A stretch of 64,000 nucleotides of DNA from Leifsonia sp. EB41 (GTDB lineage: Bacteria > Actinomycetota > Actinomycetes > Actinomycetales > Microbacteriaceae): assembly GCF_041262565.1 (NCBI RefSeq), contig NZ_JBGCCJ010000001.1, forward strand, positions 1,364,001-1,428,000. Reading direction: 5' to 3'. The notes under the pieces were generated by a model. It did not search any database and had not been told where the DNA came from. It saw only the letters and a program-made list of their open reading frames with translations. Made by a program: the position numbers and the translations under genes. Every line of letters begins with the position of its first letter. Within the stretch, counting starts at the first letter, position 1. Below are positions 57,187 to 64,000 of this stretch, in pieces.

Positions 57187-57669
57187 TTAGCAGACGCCGC
57201 TGGCGACGCCTGTCGAATCGCTGATGTGGAAGGTCTTGCCGGTGTCGGGGCTTGTCGCCGCGATGCAGAAGGACGTCCAGGTGGAGCCGGCCTTGAGGGT
57301 CGGGCCGGCGCCGGCGGCGTAGTTCGGGACGCTGGCGGTCGCGCCGAGAGCACCGAAGGTGGTGGTGCCCACGGTGGTCGTCGGGGTGATGGAGCCGCTC
57401 GGCACCGTGACGGTGGCGTCGCTGCCGAACTGCGTGTACGCAGCCACGTAAGCGGTCTTGGCGTTCGTCAGGTCGGACTTGACGGCGCTCTCCTTGGCGC
57501 CGTTCTGGACCCCGATGAAGATCGGGATCGCGATCGCGGCGAGGATGCCGATGATGATCACGACGACGAGGAGCTCGATGAGGGTGAAGCCCTTCTCGGA
57601 CTGCTCGGTGAGGGAGTTGCGGCGAGCATTCAGCTTGCCCATGAGGCGGAAGTACATTGCAGTGTCCAT
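57187..57669 (-). CDS. pilA: Major type IV prepilin PilA
   Basis: The 160-residue protein has a 27-residue basic leader (ending SEKG) before FTLIELLVVVIIIGILAAIAIPIFIG, the canonical prepilin site with Glu32 as mature Glu5. The globular domain contains NAKTAYVAAYTQFGSDATV and cysteines in SFCIAAT and at the very C-terminus (GVC), fitting a D-region disulphide. No good ribosome-binding site precedes any of the three possible ATGs; the longest is used. Confidence 0.9.
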   Translation of the reverse strand: MDTAMYFRLMGKLNARRNSLTEQSEKGFTLIELLVVVIIIGILAAIAIPIFIGVQNGAKESAVKSDLTNAKTAYVAAYTQFGSDATVTVPSGSITPTTTVGTTTFGALGATASVPNYAAGAGPTLKAGSTWTSFCIAATSPDTGKTFHISDSTGVASGVC

Positions 57670-57787
57670 TCGGTCGGGCGGTCGGGTGTCGATCTGAATG
57701 GAACCGTTCGGTCCATCCGATGGCTGATGCTATTTGCCAAGGAATTCTCAGGAGAATCCCGCGATCGGGGGGTTTTCCGCGGAATCC

Positions 57788-57807
57788 CGGCCCCAATGCG
57801 GGGGCCG
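57788..57807 (-). other. Stem-loop between pilC and pilA
   Basis: Perfect 7-bp CGGCCCC/GGGGCCG arms with a 6-nt loop, just after the pilC stop. It may reduce readthrough so that pilA relies on a promoter in the 145-bp gap, which I could not place. Confidence 0.5.
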
Positions 57808-57814
57808 CTGAGTG

Positions 57815-59044
57815 TCAATGAATCAAGGATGTGATCTGGAAGATGGGCAGGTAGAGGCACACGATCATGCCACCGACCACGACGCCGAGGAACCCGATCA
57901 GCAGGGGCTCGATGAGCGAGGTCAGCGCCTCTGTCGTCGCCTCGACGTCGTCGTCGTAGAAGCTCGCGACCTTCTCGAGCATGATCTCCATCGAGCCGGC
58001 GTCCTCGCCGACGGCGATCATCTGCGTGACCATCTGCGGGAAGAACGGCTCGGCGAGCAACGGCTTGGCGATCGACTCGCCTCGCCGGACTGACTCCGCA
58101 ACCCGGGCGAGGGCGTCCTCCAGCACCCAGTTGCCGGAGGTCTCCCCGACGATGCGGAGGGCCTGGAGGATCGGGACGCCTGCGCCGATCATGCTCGAGA
58201 AGTTGCGGGCGAACCGGGCGATGGCGATCTTCTTGAACAGCGGTCCGAACACGGGCAGCCGGAGCTTCAGCCGGTCGACCTGCTTCCTGACCTTCTCGGT
58301 GTTCTTGTTGTTGCGCCACCAGAGCCAGAACAGGATGCCGACCACGAGCAGGAGCGGCCCGAGCCAGACCATGGACTGCGAAATGACGACGAGGATCTGC
58401 GTCGGCAGCGGGAGCTGCCCGCCGAAGCCCTCGAACATCTTCTTGAAGATGGGCACGATGAACACGAGCATGACGACGACGGCGACGAGCGACATGACCA
58501 GGACCACCACGGGGTAGGTCATCGCCGACTTGATGGTCGAGCGGAGTTTCACCTCCTTCTCGAAGTTCGTCGCGACCGACTCCAGCGCGTGGTCGAGGAA
58601 GCCGCCGGCCTCGCCCGCCCGGATCATGTTGATCATGAGCGGGGGGAAGTCCTCGGAGTGGGCCGCCATCGCCGTCGACAGCGCAGTGCCCTCCTCGACG
58701 TCCTCGCGGACCTTGTTCATGATCTCCGGGAGCCGCTTGCCCTCGGCCTGGTCGGCGAGGATCGTGAGGGTCCGCAGGATGGAGATGCCGGACCCGATCA
58801 TCGTCGCCATCTGCCGGCTGAGGATCGCGAGCTCCTTGAGCTTCACACGGTGCTGGAAGCCGGGGATGGAGATCTCCCGTTGGAGACCCGTCCCGGTGCC
58901 CGCCGCGCTGATCGCGACGGGTGAGAGCCCCATCGACTGCAGACGGGACACCACGGCGCCTTCGCTGGGCGCGTCCAGCCGGCCCTTGACGAGCTTCCCG
59001 GCCATGTTGCGGCCGGTGTACGCGTACCCGGTCACCCCGGCCAT
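57815..59044 (-). CDS. pilC: Type IV pilus inner-membrane platform protein PilC
   Basis: The 409-residue protein contains two GspF domains (about 70-195 and 275-395). Landmarks are LAILSRQMATMIGSGISILRTL, FPPLMINMIRAGEAGGFLD, ARFARNFSSMIGAGVPILQAL and FFPQMVTQMIAVGEDAGSME, with three transmembrane helices. It shares a base with the pilT stop. Confidence 0.95.
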   Translation of the reverse strand: MAGVTGYAYTGRNMAGKLVKGRLDAPSEGAVVSRLQSMGLSPVAISAAGTGTGLQREISIPGFQHRVKLKELAILSRQMATMIGSGISILRTLTILADQAEGKRLPEIMNKVREDVEEGTALSTAMAAHSEDFPPLMINMIRAGEAGGFLDHALESVATNFEKEVKLRSTIKSAMTYPVVVLVMSLVAVVVMLVFIVPIFKKMFEGFGGQLPLPTQILVVISQSMVWLGPLLLVVGILFWLWWRNNKNTEKVRKQVDRLKLRLPVFGPLFKKIAIARFARNFSSMIGAGVPILQALRIVGETSGNWVLEDALARVAESVRRGESIAKPLLAEPFFPQMVTQMIAVGEDAGSMEIMLEKVASFYDDDVEATTEALTSLIEPLLIGFLGVVVGGMIVCLYLPIFQITSLIH

Positions 59045-60576
59045 CAGCGCACCGTCCCGGAGTACGAGTCGCCGAAGTCGATGTCGGAGGCGGCGATCGC
59101 GCGAGCGGAGGCCTCGGTGGGCGACTCGACGCGTTGCACGAGCCTCCCGAAGCCGGACGGGTCGTGCGCCTTGTCCATGCCGGTGCGGTGCGTGATGACG
59201 CCGCGGTTGACCAGGTCGGCGAGTTGCTGGTCCATCGTGTGCATGCCGAGGTCACGGCCGGCCTGCATCATCGACGCGATCTGGTAGGTCTTGCCCTCGC
59301 GGATGAGGTTCGCGATGGCCGGCGTCATCTTCAGCACCTCCGTGGCGACGGCGCGGCCTTTGCCGTTGGAGCGTTTGACGAGGGTCTGGCAGACGACGCC
59401 CTGGAGCGTCGCGGCGAGCTGGGCTCGCACCTGATCCTGCTGGTGCGGCGGGAAGACGTCGATGACGCGGTCGATGGTCTGGGGCGCGTCCTGCGTGTGC
59501 AGCGTGGCGAAGACGAGGTGACCCGTCTCTGCCGCCGTCAGCGCCACCGAGATGGTCTCCAAGTCACGGAGCTCGCCGATCAGGATCACGTCGGGGTCCT
59601 GACGCAGCACGTGCTTCAGGGCGTTGCCGAAGCTGTGGGTGTCGTGGCCGACCTCCCGCTGGTTCACGATCGAGCTCTTGTGGGAATGCAGGAACTCGAT
59701 CGGGTCTTCGACCGTGACGATGTGGTCGCTCCGCGTGGCGTTCACGATGTCGATCAGCGCCGCGAGCGTGGTCGACTTGCCGGAGCCGGTCGGGCCGGTG
59801 ACGAGCACAAGACCACGCGGCAGCCCGGCGAAGTCGCCGACTTGCGCCGGGATCCCGAGCTCGGCGAGCTGCTTGATCTCCGTCGGGATCAGGCGGAAAG
59901 CCGCGCCGTACGCGCCGCGCTGCTGGTACAGGTTCACGCGGAAGCGGGCGTTCGCGGAGATCGTGAACGCGAAGTCGAGCTCGAGCTCGCGCTGGAAGAC
60001 CTCGGCCTGACGCTCGGTCAGCAGGCTGAACAGTGCGCGCTCGACCCGAGGCCGGTCCCACGATGCGCCCGCCCCGACGGGCCGGAGACCGCCGTCGACG
60101 CGGATCATCGGCGCGGCGCCGACCGTGACGTGCAGGTCCGAACCGCGCTGCTCGATGATCTGGCGCAGCGCTGCGATCAGCTCGGGGTCGGCCTTCGCGA
60201 GCGCCTCGCGCTCCACGTCGGTCAGCGTCTCCACGTAATCCGACGGGGCTTCCTCCTGCCACGGGACGGTCGCGGCGACCGGTGGAGCGACCGGTGGGGC
60301 GCTCGGTGGTGCGCTCGGCGGCGCCATCGCCGGGATCGGGATAGTCGGGATCGTCGCCCCGTAGCCCGGCGCGGGCGGCGGATAGCCGCCGAGCGGCTGG
60401 GCCGCCGGCGGCGGGAACACCGGGACGGCCGGACGCAGTACGTCGGCCTCCGGCAGGCCCACTGGCGCCGGCGCGGGCGGAGGCGGCGTGGGGAACCACT
60501 CGCGCGGCGCCCCGTGATCCGGCACCACCGGGATCTCGTAGATCGGCTTGTCCACTCCCTGCTCCCATTCGTTCAT
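59044..60576 (-). CDS. pilT: Type IV pilus retraction ATPase PilT with Pro-rich N-terminal extension
   Basis: The 510-residue protein has a Pro/Ala-rich region at about 25-105, absent from typical PilT (about 350 residues). The PilT core starts near residue 125 (DVEREALAKADPELIAALRQIIEQRGSDLHVTVGAAPMIRVDGGL). Walker A is GPTGSGKST (261-269), and LIGELRDLETISVALTAAETGHLVFATLHT is the Asp/His box region. The ATG overlaps the pilB stop (ATGA). Confidence 0.92.
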   Translation of the reverse strand: MNEWEQGVDKPIYEIPVVPDHGAPREWFPTPPPPAPAPVGLPEADVLRPAVPVFPPPAAQPLGGYPPPAPGYGATIPTIPIPAMAPPSAPPSAPPVAPPVAATVPWQEEAPSDYVETLTDVEREALAKADPELIAALRQIIEQRGSDLHVTVGAAPMIRVDGGLRPVGAGASWDRPRVERALFSLLTERQAEVFQRELELDFAFTISANARFRVNLYQQRGAYGAAFRLIPTEIKQLAELGIPAQVGDFAGLPRGLVLVTGPTGSGKSTTLAALIDIVNATRSDHIVTVEDPIEFLHSHKSSIVNQREVGHDTHSFGNALKHVLRQDPDVILIGELRDLETISVALTAAETGHLVFATLHTQDAPQTIDRVIDVFPPHQQDQVRAQLAATLQGVVCQTLVKRSNGKGRAVATEVLKMTPAIANLIREGKTYQIASMMQAGRDLGMHTMDQQLADLVNRGVITHRTGMDKAHDPSGFGRLVQRVESPTEASARAIAASDIDFGDSYSGTVR

Positions 60577-62243
60577 GCGACCACCCGCAGAATCTCCTCG
60601 ATCGATGTGACGCCGAGCTTGACCTTCTCCCAGCCGTCCTCGCGCAGCGTCAGCATCCCCTGCGCCCGGGCCACGCGCTCGATCTCCGCGCTGGACGCCC
60701 GGCTGACGGCGAGGCGCTCGATGTCCTCCGTGACCGTCATCACCTCGTGCAGGGCCAGCCGTCCGCGGAAGCCCGTGTTCGAGCAGAAGGTGCAGCCGAC
60801 CGGCTGGAAGACGGTCGGGAGCTCGTCGACGCCGTCCGGCTGCACGTTGAGGCGTCGGAGGTCCTCCTCCGAGAGCTCCTTGCGGGCCTTGCAGCGCTCG
60901 CACAGGCGGCGCGCCAGGCGCTGGGCGACGACGCAGTCGAGCGCGGAGCCGACCAGGAACGGCTCGATGTCCATCTCCACGAGCCGGGTGACCGCGCTCG
61001 GCGCGTCGTTCGTGTGCAGGGTCGAGAGCACGAGGTGGCCCGTCAGCGCCGCCTCGATGGCGATCTGCGCGGTCTCGTGGTCGCGGATCTCGCCCAGCAG
61101 CACCACGTCGGGGTCGCTGCGGAGGATGCTGCGCAACGCGCTCGCGAAGGTCAGACCCGCCTTCGGGTTGACCTGCACCTGGTTGATCCCCGCCATCCGG
61201 TATTCGACCGGGTCCTCGACGGTGATCACGTTGATCTCCGGCCGGGAGACGGCGTTGAGGGTCGTGTAGAGCGTGGTCGACTTGCCCGAACCGGTCGGGC
61301 CGGTGACCAGGATCATGCCGTACGGCTTCGAGTACGCGGTCTCGAACGCCTTGGCGTTCCGTTCCAGGAGGTTGAGGTCGCGGAGCGTCATGCTGGTGTT
61401 GCTGTTGTCCAGGATCCGCATGACGACCTTCTCGCCCCACACGGTCGGGAGGGTCGCGACGCGCAGGTCGATCTGCCGTCCGCCGTGGACGACCGACATG
61501 CGGCCGTCCTGAGGCTTTCGCCGTTCGGCGATGTCGATATCGCTCATGATCTTGAGCCGACTCGTGACACCGTTCTGAACGCTCTTCGGCGCGCTCTGCA
61601 TCTCGTGCAGCACACCGTCGATGCGATAGCGGACGCGGAGCTCGTTCTCCCCCGGTTCGATGTGGATGTCGGAGGCGTGGTCCTGGATCGCCTGGCTCAC
61701 CAGCAGGTTGACGAAGCGCACGATCGGCGCGTCGTCGTCGCTTGGGTCCGAGAGCGCGAGGGTGGCCTGTTGTGCGGCCGCGTTCTCCTCCTCCAGCGTG
61801 TTGGAGAGGTCGCTGAGCTCGTCGTCGGCGCGCAGATAGCGGTCGATCGCGCCGGCGAGGTCCGTTCCCTCCGCCACGAACAGGCGGACGGGCGCGTGCG
61901 CCGCCGCGCGGACATCGTCGAGCGCGATCACGTCGCCAGGGTCGGCGGTGGCGACCACGAGGGTGTCGCCGTCCCAGCCGATCGGGAGCACCATGTGCCG
62001 ACGGCAGATCGCCGCGGCGACGTGGGCGACGGCAGAACGGTCGACCGGGTAGTCGACCAGCTCGACGAAGGGGACGCCCGCCATCGCCGCACGGGCCTGG
62101 GCGAGCTGCACGGAATTGATGGAGCCGCGCGCGAGCAGCTCGCGCGCGATCGCCTCATCGGCGGCAGGGTCGGTGGAGACACGGTCCAGGTACTCGATGG
62201 GCAACAGGCCGTGCAGGATCAGGATCTCTGTTATGGACGCCAC
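60573..62243 (-). CDS. pilB: Type IV pilus extension ATPase PilB
   Basis: The 556-residue protein has an N-terminal MshEN/T2SSE_N-like domain (about 1-140), a class associated in some homologues with c-di-GMP binding. The ATPase core has Walker A GPTGSGKS (315-322), EDPVEYRMAGINQVQVN and GEIRDHETAQIAIEAALTGHLVLSTLHTNDA. A tetracysteine zinc site follows (CERC ... CTFC). GTG at 62243 follows GAGGAGG with 5 nt spacing. It is the first gene of the eleven-gene pilus operon. Confidence 0.95.
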   Translation of the reverse strand: MASITEILILHGLLPIEYLDRVSTDPAADEAIARELLARGSINSVQLAQARAAMAGVPFVELVDYPVDRSAVAHVAAAICRRHMVLPIGWDGDTLVVATADPGDVIALDDVRAAAHAPVRLFVAEGTDLAGAIDRYLRADDELSDLSNTLEEENAAAQQATLALSDPSDDDAPIVRFVNLLVSQAIQDHASDIHIEPGENELRVRYRIDGVLHEMQSAPKSVQNGVTSRLKIMSDIDIAERRKPQDGRMSVVHGGRQIDLRVATLPTVWGEKVVMRILDNSNTSMTLRDLNLLERNAKAFETAYSKPYGMILVTGPTGSGKSTTLYTTLNAVSRPEINVITVEDPVEYRMAGINQVQVNPKAGLTFASALRSILRSDPDVVLLGEIRDHETAQIAIEAALTGHLVLSTLHTNDAPSAVTRLVEMDIEPFLVGSALDCVVAQRLARRLCERCKARKELSEEDLRRLNVQPDGVDELPTVFQPVGCTFCSNTGFRGRLALHEVMTVTEDIERLAVSRASSAEIERVARAQGMLTLREDGWEKVKLGVTSIEEILRVVA

Positions 62244-62408
62244 GGGGACCTCCTCGGATAGCAGGCCTGCCGGCGTCGGGTCACCGGCAGAGCATCGCCG
62301 TCCCCCGGGCGAGTCTCCGGGCGGGGCGAAGCCCTGTCACCCTAACTTCCGCTGAGGCTCGCTCAACAGTCCCGCTTGCGGGTGCCCCATTAAAGGGGGA
62401 CAGCGCTC
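62244..62408 (-). promoter_or_regulatory. Structured 165-nt leader upstream of pilB
   Basis: The leader contains two short hairpins at its 5' side (cores at 62371-62382 and 62385-62398), which may terminate the upstream gene. A GC-rich stretch with several alternative stems follows (around 62260-62345), including TGCCGG...CCGGCA. The segment GTGACAGGGC...GGGGACG resembles parts of a GEMM-I (c-di-GMP) riboswitch core, but key adenines of that motif are not matched, so the identification is weak. Confidence 0.3.
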
Positions 62409-62639
62409 TCAGCGGCGCCGGAGGTCGCCGCGACGGCTCGCGAGGTAGACAAGGACACCGGCCAGCACGGCGCAGCCCATCGTCGTCATCCAGAACGGGA
62501 GGGTGCCCGCGGCGTGACCGGAGACGGCCTGCACGATGCCGACCACGAAGCTCACCAGCGCGACGACGAGCGCCACGGCCGCGAAACCGACCATCGAACG
62601 GCCGACCGTGTCGGTGTATTGCAGCAGCTGTCTCCACAC
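62409..62639 (-). CDS. Small two-helix membrane protein of unknown function
   Basis: The 76-residue protein has two hydrophobic helices (about 16-38 and 47-68) and a basic tail RRGDLRRR, so the termini should face the cytosol. It starts with GTG. No family is recognised. It lies between the rpoC terminator and the pilB leader. Confidence 0.6.
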   Translation of the reverse strand: MWRQLLQYTDTVGRSMVGFAAVALVVALVSFVVGIVQAVSGHAAGTLPFWMTTMGCAVLAGVLVYLASRRGDLRRR

Positions 62640-62674
62640 CCTTCCATTGTCCCGTACCGGGGAGGCCGGGAACG

Positions 62675-62708
62675 ACGAAGGCCCCCGGCAAACGCCGGGG
62701 GCCTTCGT
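62675..62708 (-). terminator. Terminator of rpoC
   Basis: Perfect 15-bp arms (62675-62689, 62694-62708) with an AAAC-type loop, 20 bp past the rpoC stop. On the minus strand it is followed by CGTTCCC with few T residues. Confidence 0.8.
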
Positions 62709-62728
62709 GGTACGGACTGCCTACACGC

Positions 62729-64000
62729 TTAGTTGTAGGTGCCCGGGGTGTAGTCGTCCGAGCTGAAGCTGTCGAAGTCGACGAAGCTCAGGTCGTTCTC
62801 GCTGAACGCGGAGTCGTCGGCGAAGATGCGGTTGGGGTACCGCTCCGCCTTGGCCTCCTCCGTCGCCTCCACCGAGACGTTCCGGTAGCGGGACAGGCCC
62901 GTGCCGGCCGGGATGAGCTTACCGATGATGACGTTCTCCTTGAGACCGATCAGCGGGTCGGACTTGCCCTCCATGGCCGCCTGCGTCAGGACGCGGGTGG
63001 TCTCCTGGAAGGACGCGGCCGAGAGCCACGACTCGGTCGCCAGCGAGGCCTTGGTGATACCCATGACCTCCTGACGGGCGGACGCCGTCTTCTTGCCCTC
63101 GGTCAGCGCAGCACGGTTGATCTCGTTGTACTTCGACCGGTCGACGAGCTCACCAGGGAGCAGGTCGGTGTCGCCGTGGTCGACGACCGTGACCTTGCGG
63201 AGCATCTGACGGACGATGACCTCGATGTGCTTGTCGTGGATCGGCACGCCCTGCGAGCGGTAGACGCCCTGGACGCCGCCCACCAGGTGCTTCTGCACCT
63301 CGCGGACGCCCTTGACCCGGAGGACTTCCTTCGGGTCGACGGTGCCGACGATCAGCTGCTGGCCGAGCTCGACGCGCTGGCCGTCCTCCACCAGGAGGGT
63401 CGAGCGCTTCAGCACCGGGTAGACGTGCGGCTCGTCGCCGTTGTCCGGGGTCAGGATGACCTTGCGGGACTTGTCCGTCTCCTCGATGACGATGCGGCCG
63501 GCGGCCTCGGCGATCGGGGACGCACCCTTGGGGGTACGCGCCTCGAACAGCTCCTGCACGCGCGGCAGACCCTGGGTGATGTCGTCCGCGGAGGCCGAAC
63601 CACCGGTGTGGAAGGTACGCATCGTGAGCTGCGTTCCGGGCTCACCGATCGACTGGGCGGCGATGATGCCGACCGCCTCGCCGATGTCCACCAGCTTGCC
63701 GGTCGCGAGCGAACGGCCGTAGCAGGCGGCGCAGACGCCGACCGCGGACTCGCAGGTGAGCACCGAGCGGACCTTGATGTCGGTCACGCCGGCGGCCACC
63801 AGGCGGTCGATGAGCACGTCGCCCACGTCCTCGCCGGCCTTCGCCACGACGTCGCCGTTCGAGCCCACGGCTTCGGACGCGAGGGTCCGCGCGAACACGG
63901 AGTTCTCGACGTTCGGGTCGCGGGTGAGGGTACCGTCGGCGCCCACGGTCGCGATCGGAAGCTCGAGGCCCTTGGTCGTGCCGCAGTCGTCCTCGCGGAT
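62729..64000 (-). CDS. rpoC: DNA-directed RNA polymerase subunit beta' (C-terminal part)
   Basis: The gene runs off the right edge; 423 C-terminal residues are visible. They include [13 protein letters not shown] at the edge, the zinc site [16 protein letters not shown] with the earlier cysteine in [29 protein letters not shown] near the trigger loop and [15 protein letters not shown] near the end. The order beta' followed by pilus genes is noted under findings. Confidence 0.98.
   Translation of the reverse strand: MREDDCGTTKGLELPIATVGADGTLTRDPNVENSVFARTLASEAVGSNGDVVAKAGEDVGDVLIDRLVAAGVTDIKVRSVLTCESAVGVCAACYGRSLATGKLVDIGEAVGIIAAQSIGEPGTQLTMRTFHTGGSASADDITQGLPRVQELFEARTPKGASPIAEAAGRIVIEETDKSRKVILTPDNGDEPHVYPVLKRSTLLVEDGQRVELGQQLIVGTVDPKEVLRVKGVREVQKHLVGGVQGVYRSQGVPIHDKHIEVIVRQMLRKVTVVDHGDTDLLPGELVDRSKYNEINRAALTEGKKTASARQEVMGITKASLATESWLSAASFQETTRVLTQAAMEGKSDPLIGLKENVIIGKLIPAGTGLSRYRNVSVEATEEAKAERYPNRIFADDSAFSENDLSFVDFDSFSSDDYTPGTYN

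Noticed and set aside
62244-62345. Definite c-di-GMP (GEMM-I) riboswitch upstream of pilB
   Set aside because: Only short stretches match the motif; the conserved AAACC and GCAAAGCC parts are absent, so it is kept only as a weak possibility.

Overview
The window is a high-GC stretch from an actinobacterium. Gene content and order point to the Microbacteriaceae (a Leifsonia-like organism). The pointers are the alr-tsaE-tsaB-rimI-tsaD and truA-rplM-rpsI-glmM orders, an S10-spc-alpha ribosomal superoperon running into map/infA/rpmJ, frequent GTG/TTG starts, GTGA/ATGA gene overlaps, TTGACC...TAGTAT promoters and LAxTG-type surface anchoring. No rRNA, tRNA, CRISPR, phage or insertion sequence was seen. 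The family assignment is an inference.

Layout. 1-3983: end of a THUMP-like methyltransferase, a Q/P/G/Y-rich DUF4190 membrane protein, and tsaD-rimI-tsaB (tRNA t6A synthesis and S18 acetylation). 4052-8200: a plus-strand cassette (ROK regulator, MFS transporter, type B carboxylesterase) lying between tsaB and tsaE, which are adjacent in relatives such as Mycobacterium. A 23-bp-arm inverted repeat marks its right edge. 8327-12152: tsaE-alr-acpS-glmS, with coaA diverging from glmS across 41 bp. 13245-13957: two tandem small XRE-type regulators, the second frameshifted. 13981-17440: glmM, rpsI, rplM, truA. 17463-23291: a tandem-GNAT protein, then a quinate/shikimate catabolic locus (MHS transporter, TetR, shikimate dehydrogenase, and a QuiC-type 3-dehydroshikimate dehydratase fused to an HPPD-like domain).

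23361-39141 is the ribosomal superoperon on the minus strand: rpsJ to rpsC to rplO, secY, adk, map, then infA, rpmJ, rpsM, rpsK, rpoA, rplQ. No S14 gene lies between rplE and rpsH. L15, L17 and L29 carry long low-complexity tails. 39597-42337 holds an AbiEi/DUF559-like protein, a candidate 24-residue ORF with its own promoter and ribosome-binding site, and a choice-of-anchor-L surface protein with an LAGTG sorting signal. 42473-46827 is the str operon (rpsL-rpsG-fusA-tuf). 47273-50927 holds a WecG/TagA/CpsF glycosyltransferase that overlaps a convergent membrane-anchored protein, plus two membrane proteins. 51028-62243 is a complete-looking type IVa pilus operon (pilB-T-C-A-V-W-X-D-M-N-O), and the window ends in rpoC.

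Three genes (tsaD, secY, the second XRE gene) each carry a single-base frameshift. tsaD and secY are normally essential, so sequencing or assembly error is the leading explanation for all three. The most interesting items for follow-up are the pilus operon with its large beta-helix-like minor pilin and structured leader, the cassette inserted in the t6A operon with its flanking palindrome, the shared start-site sequence of the rplM and infA promoters, the small ORF at 40620-40694, and the ribosomal-protein tails.
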